From Bacillota bacterium (GTDB lineage Bacteria; Bacillota; Clostridia; Oscillospirales; Ethanoligenentaceae), in contig JAEWAU010000093.1 of assembly GCA_023391535.1 (NCBI GenBank), positions 1-18,181 of the forward strand: a stretch of DNA of 18,181 nucleotides, given 5' to 3'. Every line of letters starts with the position of its first letter. Position 1 is the stretch's first letter. The position numbers and the translations under genes are program-made. A model generated the notes under the pieces. That model had not been told where the DNA came from and did not search any database. It saw only the letters and a list, made by a program, of their open reading frames with translations. Below, piece after piece: positions 13,287-18,181 of this stretch.

Positions 13287-15902
13287 TTACGGCAGCAGAC
13301 CTTTTTTGCGGCCTTCCTCCACCGCCATGGTGCGGGAGGAAACGCCGAGCTTGCCGAAGATGCTCAGTACGTGCGTTTTTACGGTGGCCTGCGAGATGCA
13401 CAGCCGCTGCGCGATTTCGCGGTTCGTGATGCCCCGCGCCAGCTCCCCGAGCACTTCCGCCTCCCGCGCCGAAAGGCGCTCTCCTTCCGGCTCGCTTTTT
13501 GCGGACGCGGGCGCGCACGGTGTGTGCGCACACAGCGCGGCGGCTTCGCGTGCGAAGGCGGCTTCCGGGGCGCTCAGCCCGCTTTGGGAGGCGGCCATGC
13601 CGGAAAGGGCGGCGAGCGGCGCGGCCAGAAACGCGCGGTTTAAATAAAACGGCATGAGAATGCGGTCCCTGTGCGCGTAAAACACCGTTTCGCGCAGCAA
13701 ACCGGCTTTTTCGCGCGCAGCTGCGTTTTGCTCCAGCATCCGCAGCTTTAAAAGATCCCCTTCCACGAGCCACAAACGGTTTTGGGACGCGCGGCAGAAC
13801 GCCAGCACGCGTTCCGTTTCGGCAAGCCCCTCCGCCGCATTGCCCCTCTCAAAGAGCAGGCGCGCCCGCAGCAGGCGGAAAAACGGCTGATCCCGGTAGT
13901 TCGGCGTCTGTTCCAGCGCTAAGAGGAACGCGTCGGCCAAAGCGCCGCCGAGCAGCCCCGCGCAGTCCAGCTCGTGAACGAGCCGCCCCAGCGCGAGCAC
14001 GCTGTACGCCGGGTATTCGGAGCGGATGCCTTCCACGGCGCGCGCGCCGCCCTCCGCGTCCCCGCGCAGAAACTTCAGCTCAGCCAGATGAAAGGCGAGC
14101 GTCATATCCGCCACATCCATGTGAAAACGGTGCGAATCCAGCGTTTCCTTCGCATTGCGGAGAGCCTCTTCCGCGCGCTCAAGTTCCATGCGCCGCATAT
14201 AAACCCCGGCTATGCCGAAATAGTAATTGGTGCTGAAGCCCGAAAACAGGGATGACTCGGAAAAGAGCGATCGGGCCTGCGCGTAAGCGTCCAGACTTTC
14301 GTTTAAACGCCCGGTTTCCTCGAAGAGCTGCGCCAGCTGATCGTAAGCCAGAAAGCGGATGAAGTCGCGCTCGGAGCACAGGGACTGCCGGACGCAGACC
14401 TCGGCTTCGGTATATCGTGCCTCGGAGAGCAGCGCGGCCGTGTTCTCCACCCGTATCACGGCTTTGGAGGCGTCGCCCAGGGGCAGGGCCTCGATCTGTT
14501 CCGGGGTGAGCGCGCTGTATTCGGGCAGAATTCCCCTGCTGTTTTCCAGATAGGGACGGGCGAACTGCAAAGCGCGGAAAATGTCCGAATCCCCGTAACG
14601 CTCCTGAAACTTGCGGTATAGCACGCGGCATCGCTCCAGATCGAGGTTGCCGAGGTTATACAGAAAGCACTGGGCCGTCAGGTCCGGGTCTCCTATGAGC
14701 CGTTCCGAAGGCACGAGGTTGAGGCAGCCCCAGGCTTCAATGTTGCCGTCCATGCCGTGGGCCGCGCGCAGTACGCTGCCGTAATCCCCGGCGGCGCAGT
14801 ATTGGCGCAGCGCTTCCTCCAAATCGCCCCGCCGCTCGTAGGCATCCGCCGCGCGGGCGTGCAGGCTCTGCCGCCGCTCCTCGGGAAGCCGGGAAAACTG
14901 CTGGGCCAGGTAATCCGAAAGGATGTTGTGGTAGCGGTAAACGCCGTTTTGCTCATCCATGCACAAGATGAACAGGTTCTTGCGCGTGAGCCTTTCCACC
15001 ATCGCGTCGAAACGGGGCTTGGAAAAGCTATCGAACAGGGAGGCGCACACCGCCGCGTCGAAATAGGGAAGAAAGCCCGTTCCCGTGAGAAATTCCCGTT
15101 CCTCGGGCAGCAGGGATTCAAAAATTTCGCGCGTGAGGTATTCCGCGGCGATTCCGCCCCCCGCGCGCAGCAGATTTTCGGAGAAGCGCTGCGCCCCGGC
15201 CGCCGCGGCGAGTTGCAGGCCGCCGACCCAGCCCTCCGCGTAGTCGGTGAGCCTGCGAAGCTCCGCGTCGCTTGCCGCAAGGCCCAGTGTCTGCCGCAGA
15301 AACTGCATCCCCTCTTCGGGAGTGAGCGCCATCTGGCGGCTGTCGATGTATAAAAGCCGGCCGGCCATTGCCAGCGGGCCGAGGTAGACGGGCGGGTCCT
15401 CGCGCGAAAGCAGGAACAGATGGACGTTTTCGGGCATGGCGCCCAGAAAAAATTCCAGCGTGCGCGCAAGCGCGGCATCCCGGATGCAATGGACGTCGTC
15501 GAGCGCCATGGTGCAGTCCCCCACGTCGCACAGCCGATTGATGAGCAGCGTGAGCAGGTTTTCCATGTGCGCGGAATCCGGGTTCGAGCGCATCAGCTCC
15601 AGCAGGCCGCCGTCGTCCAGAAAGCCCCGCGCCGCGGCCGTGAAGTAGAGCCAGAAGGAATGGACGTTGGCGATGGAGGGGTCCACGGTGAGCCAGCCCA
15701 CGTTAGGAAGCTCCGCTTCGCGCAGAAACGAGGAGAGCAGGGTCGTTTTTCCCGTGCCCGCCGCCCCGCGCACGAAAACCACGCCCATCTCGGAGCACTG
15801 TGCGAGCTGCCCGAACAGCGCGCGGCGCGCCACGTAATTTTTGCGCGGCGCGGGGATTTTCAGCCGGGTGGAGAGAAGCAGGGAATCGGGGGAGAGTTTC
15901 AT
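13287..15902 (-). CDS. MalT-type LuxR family transcriptional regulator (STAND ATPase, 871 residues)
   Basis: The gene encodes a large one-component regulator of the MalT/LAL class. The N terminus (LLLSTRLKIPAPRKNYVARR) is the standard MalT-like opening. The NTPase has Walker A at 46-53 (GAAGTGKT) and Walker B at 131-138 with Asp135-Asp136; LLSRED at 164-169 is a sensor-like arginine. The middle (about 330-780) is helical and repeat-like, probably TPR-type, and would detect an inducer or partner protein. The C terminus (about 807-871) is a LuxR helix-turn-helix containing LSAREAEVLGELARG and NREIAQRLCISQATVKTHV. In MalT, inducer and ATP binding drive oligomerisation and promoter activation; the inducer here is unknown. 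The ATG at 15902 follows AAAGGG by 8 bases. The gene lies directly downstream of a three-gene ABC exporter with its own promoter, so that exporter is a plausible target. Confidence 0.93.
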   Translation of the reverse strand: MKLSPDSLLLSTRLKIPAPRKNYVARRALFGQLAQCSEMGVVFVRGAAGTGKTTLLSSFLREAELPNVGWLTVDPSIANVHSFWLYFTAAARGFLDDGGLLELMRSNPDSAHMENLLTLLINRLCDVGDCTMALDDVHCIRDAALARTLEFFLGAMPENVHLFLLSREDPPVYLGPLAMAGRLLYIDSRQMALTPEEGMQFLRQTLGLAASDAELRRLTDYAEGWVGGLQLAAAAGAQRFSENLLRAGGGIAAEYLTREIFESLLPEEREFLTGTGFLPYFDAAVCASLFDSFSKPRFDAMVERLTRKNLFILCMDEQNGVYRYHNILSDYLAQQFSRLPEERRQSLHARAADAYERRGDLEEALRQYCAAGDYGSVLRAAHGMDGNIEAWGCLNLVPSERLIGDPDLTAQCFLYNLGNLDLERCRVLYRKFQERYGDSDIFRALQFARPYLENSRGILPEYSALTPEQIEALPLGDASKAVIRVENTAALLSEARYTEAEVCVRQSLCSERDFIRFLAYDQLAQLFEETGRLNESLDAYAQARSLFSESSLFSGFSTNYYFGIAGVYMRRMELERAEEALRNAKETLDSHRFHMDVADMTLAFHLAELKFLRGDAEGGARAVEGIRSEYPAYSVLALGRLVHELDCAGLLGGALADAFLLALEQTPNYRDQPFFRLLRARLLFERGNAAEGLAETERVLAFCRASQNRLWLVEGDLLKLRMLEQNAAAREKAGLLRETVFYAHRDRILMPFYLNRAFLAAPLAALSGMAASQSGLSAPEAAFAREAAALCAHTPCAPASAKSEPEGERLSAREAEVLGELARGITNREIAQRLCISQATVKTHVLSIFGKLGVSSRTMAVEEGRKKGLLP

Positions 15903-15995
15903 GGCCGCAACCCTTTCTGACGCATCGCCGCCGCACGGCGCTTCCGGCCCGGAAACCGGGCGCGGGCTTTTCCTTCCGGCAGCGTACCCGCCTCT

Positions 15996-16024
15996 ATTGT
16001 ATCCCCGGCCGCGCGCCGTGGCAA
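15996..16024 (-). promoter_or_regulatory. Promoter of the LuxR-type regulator gene
   Basis: On the minus strand TTGCCA (16024..16019) and TACAAT (16001..15996) are separated by exactly 17 bases. The leader would be about 85 bases. Immediately upstream is the inverted repeat at 16027-16045. Confidence 0.65.
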
Positions 16025-16026
16025 GA

Positions 16027-16045
16027 GCGCATGCGGTTTATGCGC
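16027..16045. repeat. Inverted repeat between the exporter and the regulator promoter
   Basis: GCGCAT (16027-16032) and ATGCGC (16040-16045) flank a 7-base spacer. The repeat covers the stop codon of the second permease gene and ends 3 bases upstream of the regulator's -35. No T-run follows, so it is either a weak hairpin or a dyad protein site. Confidence 0.4.
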
Positions 16046-17033
16046 CCCGAAGCGTTTTCCGGCGCAGCAGAAAGCAGGAAAGCGCGAACAGGCACAACGA
16101 AAAGGCGGCCACGTAGAACAGAGAGCCGAGGCTTTGGGCGGCTCTGCCGTTTTGCAACCGCTGCGCGAACTCCATGAAGTCCTTTTGCGGCAGCAAAAGG
16201 AGCAGCCGGTCGAGCACCGCGTTGCTTTTGCTGAGCGAAAAGAATCCGCCGGAAAGAACCGAGGTGAGCACCACGACGGAATTTCCGAGCATCGCGGCGT
16301 TATCCGGCTTTTGGATCAGCGTGTTCAGCAGCAGCGCCAGCGATACGCCCAGAAAACCTAAAAGCGCCATCAGCCCGGCATACTGCGCGAGCGAGAAACC
16401 GATTTTCCAGCCGCACGCGCGCAGCACGGCCAGCAGCAGGAATTCCGGCAGCAGGAACGAGAGAGCATAGACGCAATGCGCGGCCATATACCCGCCGAGC
16501 GAAGCGGGCGAAACGGAAATGCGCCGAAGCTGGCCCTGCTCCTTATCGTCGGCAAAGACGAACAGGTTGGAAAACGCAAACATGAGCAGGAACATCATCA
16601 GAAAGCCGATGATGTTTACGCCGGCGCCCCTTTCGGTCTGCGGGTCCGCCACGCCGGCGCGCGGTTTTTGCAGCAGAAGCAGCAGCATTTTCCGGAAGCT
16701 CTGCGTGCGCAAAGTCTCGATTTTGTATTGCCCTTTGCCCTCCGCCGTGACGAACGCGTCGTATTTCTGCTCCACGAGCGCCGATTCGGGCGGCGCTTTT
16801 GGCAGCACGGTGATCTTGAGAGCGGCGGAGGAAGCGGGCAGGGAAGCCGCCGCACCCGCTTGCGGAATCAGCGCGATGCGCGCCTTCACCTGCTGCAGGC
16901 CGGTGATGTATACGGCCAGAAAAATGGAGCCGAGTGTCACAAGAGTCATCATGCCCATCGCCGCGGCGCGCGGAACCGCGCGCAGATAATCGGCTATCAG
17001 AACCGTCCGGAACGTCTGAAAGATGTTTTTCAC
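16038..17033 (-). CDS. ABC-2 type exporter permease, second subunit
   Basis: This 331-residue protein has the layout of ABC-2 (ABC2_membrane_3-like) permeases. There is one membrane segment near the N terminus (about 27-47), an outside loop of about 85 residues, then five segments in the C-terminal half (VNIIGFLMMFLLMFAF onward). The short coupling region DDKEQGQLRRISVSPAS between the second and third membrane segments is typical of these exporters, where it contacts the ATPase. The GTG start at 17033 follows GGAGG by 7 bases and overlaps the stop codon of the preceding permease gene as GTGA. The open frame extends much further upstream, but only as a shadow of that other permease. It probably forms a heterodimer with its neighbour. 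The exported substrate is unknown; similar three-gene sets move drugs, lipids or peptides. Confidence 0.88.
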   Translation of the reverse strand: MKNIFQTFRTVLIADYLRAVPRAAAMGMMTLVTLGSIFLAVYITGLQQVKARIALIPQAGAAASLPASSAALKITVLPKAPPESALVEQKYDAFVTAEGKGQYKIETLRTQSFRKMLLLLLQKPRAGVADPQTERGAGVNIIGFLMMFLLMFAFSNLFVFADDKEQGQLRRISVSPASLGGYMAAHCVYALSFLLPEFLLLAVLRACGWKIGFSLAQYAGLMALLGFLGVSLALLLNTLIQKPDNAAMLGNSVVVLTSVLSGGFFSLSKSNAVLDRLLLLLPQKDFMEFAQRLQNGRAAQSLGSLFYVAAFSLCLFALSCFLLRRKTLRGA

Positions 17034-17770
17034 AAATAATCCTCCGTTCGGAAAAGCAGGCGGCAGCCAAACAGCAGCAGAGCGGAAAACGCAGCTGCGG
17101 AAAGCGCCACCGGCGCGAGGTATGCGGTGCTGTTGTCGCACGCCAGCGCGAAAAACGCGTCGTTGAGCCATTTGACGGGCGAGAGCCGGGAAAGCGCCGC
17201 GAGCGCGCCGCCCAAGCCCTCCAGAGAAAAGAAGGTGCCGCCCAGTGCGCAGAGCAGGCTGATGACGGTGCTGAGCAGCGTGCTGGTGGTTTCCTCGCAG
17301 CGAAACACGCAGCAGAAGAAGATGCCGAGCGCGGCCGAGGCAAATTCCACCGGGGCCATCAGCAGCACGAACAGCGCGGGCCTTGAACCCAACGTGACGT
17401 GCAGCAAAGGGCAGAGCGCCGCCAGAAGCAGCAAATGCAGGCCGTAATCGAACACAAACGATGCCACGGTTTTGGAGAGCACGATGGGGAAGCCGCCCAC
17501 CGGCGAATAGACGATGCGCAGGTTGGGCTTGCGGATATCGCGTTCCATAAAACAGTTGGAGGCCGTCATGGCACCGCTTAACATGGCGTAAACGAGGAGC
17601 GTTACCGTGTAATACTGGTAGGCGTCTCTGGAATCCGCATAGCCGCCGCTGCTCAGAAAGCCCAGAATGAGGATGATGAGCGCTCCGAAAACCGTGTTGT
17701 ACAGGAGCAGCACCGGGTTTAGAAACAGGTTGCCGAGGTCCATTTTCAGAATATTCCAAAAGTTGCGCAC
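17030..17770 (-). CDS. ABC-2 type exporter permease, first subunit
   Basis: This 246-residue membrane protein has about six hydrophobic segments, starting with LLLYNTVFGALIILILGFL and ending with ALSAAAFSALLLFGCRLLF. It has the ABC-2 coupling segment MERDIRKPNLRIVYSPVGG (75-93). It lacks the large outside loop of its partner, so the two permeases are not duplicates. The start is GTG at 17770, preceded by an AAAGGGGGCGG ribosome-binding element and 15 bases after the ATPase stop. With the ATPase upstream and the second permease downstream it forms one exporter operon. A sequence of LnrLMN-like arrangement (ATPase, permease, permease) is the closest parallel I can name; this rests on layout, not on a sequence search. 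Confidence 0.87.
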   Translation of the reverse strand: MRNFWNILKMDLGNLFLNPVLLLYNTVFGALIILILGFLSSGGYADSRDAYQYYTVTLLVYAMLSGAMTASNCFMERDIRKPNLRIVYSPVGGFPIVLSKTVASFVFDYGLHLLLLAALCPLLHVTLGSRPALFVLLMAPVEFASAALGIFFCCVFRCEETTSTLLSTVISLLCALGGTFFSLEGLGGALAALSRLSPVKWLNDAFFALACDNSTAYLAPVALSAAAFSALLLFGCRLLFRTEDYL

Positions 17771-17785
17771 GAGAGCCGCCCCCTT

Positions 17786-18181
17786 TCAGTCGCGCAGCTT
17801 GCGCCCGGTGAGCTTGAGAAACACCGTTTCCAGGCTCGCGGCTTCGCTTGTGATGTTGCGGATTTTTTCGCCGCGCGCGCAAAGCAGCGCGATGATGCGG
17901 TCGAGGTTCTCAATACCCTTGAGCGAGGCGATCTCGATGGTGTCGCCGGTAATTTTTACGGCTTTCACGCCCTCGATTCCAAAGAGGTCGGCTTCCGCAA
18001 CCGCGCCGTTTTGCTCCACCTGAATGACGATGCGCTTTTCGTTTTCAATATCCTCTTTCAGGCTTTCCTTGGTGCCTTCCGCGAGGATCGCGCCGTGGTC
18101 CATGATGATGATGCGGGTGGAGATCGCCTCCACTTCCTCCATGTAGTGCGTGGTGTAGATCACCGTGGCGCCGTCTTCCCG
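17786..18181 (-). CDS. ABC exporter ATPase, C-terminal part (runs off the right edge)
   Basis: Only the last 131 residues are inside the window; the Walker A, signature and Walker B motifs lie beyond 18181. The visible part has the switch-histidine segment IYTTHYMEEVE and the following IIIMDHGAILAEGTKESL, typical of drug- and lipid-exporter ATPases of the ABC-2 type. A C-terminal accessory domain of about 90 residues then ends in SEAASLETVFLKLTGRKLRD, the usual end of CcmA/YadG-like ATPases. The frame is open to the last base, so this is a cut by the window, not a truncation. It should power the two permeases encoded directly downstream. Confidence 0.92.
   Translation of the reverse strand, partial: REDGATVIYTTHYMEEVEAISTRIIIMDHGAILAEGTKESLKEDIENEKRIVIQVEQNGAVAEADLFGIEGVKAVKITGDTIEIASLKGIENLDRIIALLCARGEKIRNITSEAASLETVFLKLTGRKLRD

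Noticed and set aside
16038..17882. Single 614-residue permease spanning both exporter permease genes
   Set aside because: The first 280 or so residues are an out-of-frame reading of the first permease. A GTG start with GGAGG at 17033 and a GTGA overlap define the real gene.
1..18181. CRISPR array, insertion sequence, prophage, toxin-antitoxin or biosynthetic cluster
   Set aside because: No spaced repeats, transposase, integrase, phage structural genes or paired small genes were found on either strand.

Overview
The window is GC-rich bacterial DNA from a Firmicute, most likely a high-GC member of the Clostridia (an Oscillospirales-like gut lineage). The reasons are a T-box leader in front of aspS, a Gram-positive-type LexA, two-ATPase ECF transporter parts, strong GGAGG-type ribosome binding sites with frequent GTG and TTG starts, and rho-independent terminators. 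This is inference from gene content; no 16S or marker phylogeny was possible. No CRISPR array, prophage, insertion sequence or intact tRNA is visible. Most of the region looks like ordinary chromosome.

Layout. Positions 48-3003 (minus strand) hold lexA, then a double-ATPase ECF transporter protein, then an ECF S component of the CbrT-like type. The last two are joined by a GTGA overlap. No EcfT partner is seen inside the window. Positions 3392-4713 (minus) are a two-gene unit, a GNAT acetyltransferase followed by exonuclease III, joined by an ATGA overlap. A back-to-back promoter pair at 4776-4842 separates it from a plus-strand 2-keto-4-pentenoate hydratase-like gene (4892-5686). A convergent terminator follows, then a small uncharacterised 84-residue protein (minus) with a long leader. 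Next is a roughly 350-base stretch without a convincing gene (6227-6572) that ends in a strong terminator.

Positions 6573-8371 (minus) are hemW and an HD-domain hydrolase, probably one operon. At 8618-10657 (plus) a consensus promoter drives a T-box riboswitch and aspS. The AspRS carries His31, a marker of non-discriminating enzymes that also charge tRNA-Asn. A shared bidirectional terminator separates aspS from a membrane-anchored S41-like peptidase (minus). Upstream of the peptidase, on the same strand, lies a ketopantoate reductase family gene.

Positions 13287-15902 (minus) are a large MalT-type LuxR/STAND regulator. Just upstream of it is a three-gene ABC-2 exporter (ATPase, permease, permease), whose ATPase runs off the right edge. 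The regulator has its own promoter between the two, so regulator and exporter may form a functional pair.

I did not find a clearly new multi-gene system. The points most worth a second look are a one-residue expansion of the radical-SAM cysteine motif in HemW, the AspRS/T-box combination, a candidate LexA operator in the lexA leader, the unexplained 6227-6572 interval, and a tRNA-like remnant near 8525.
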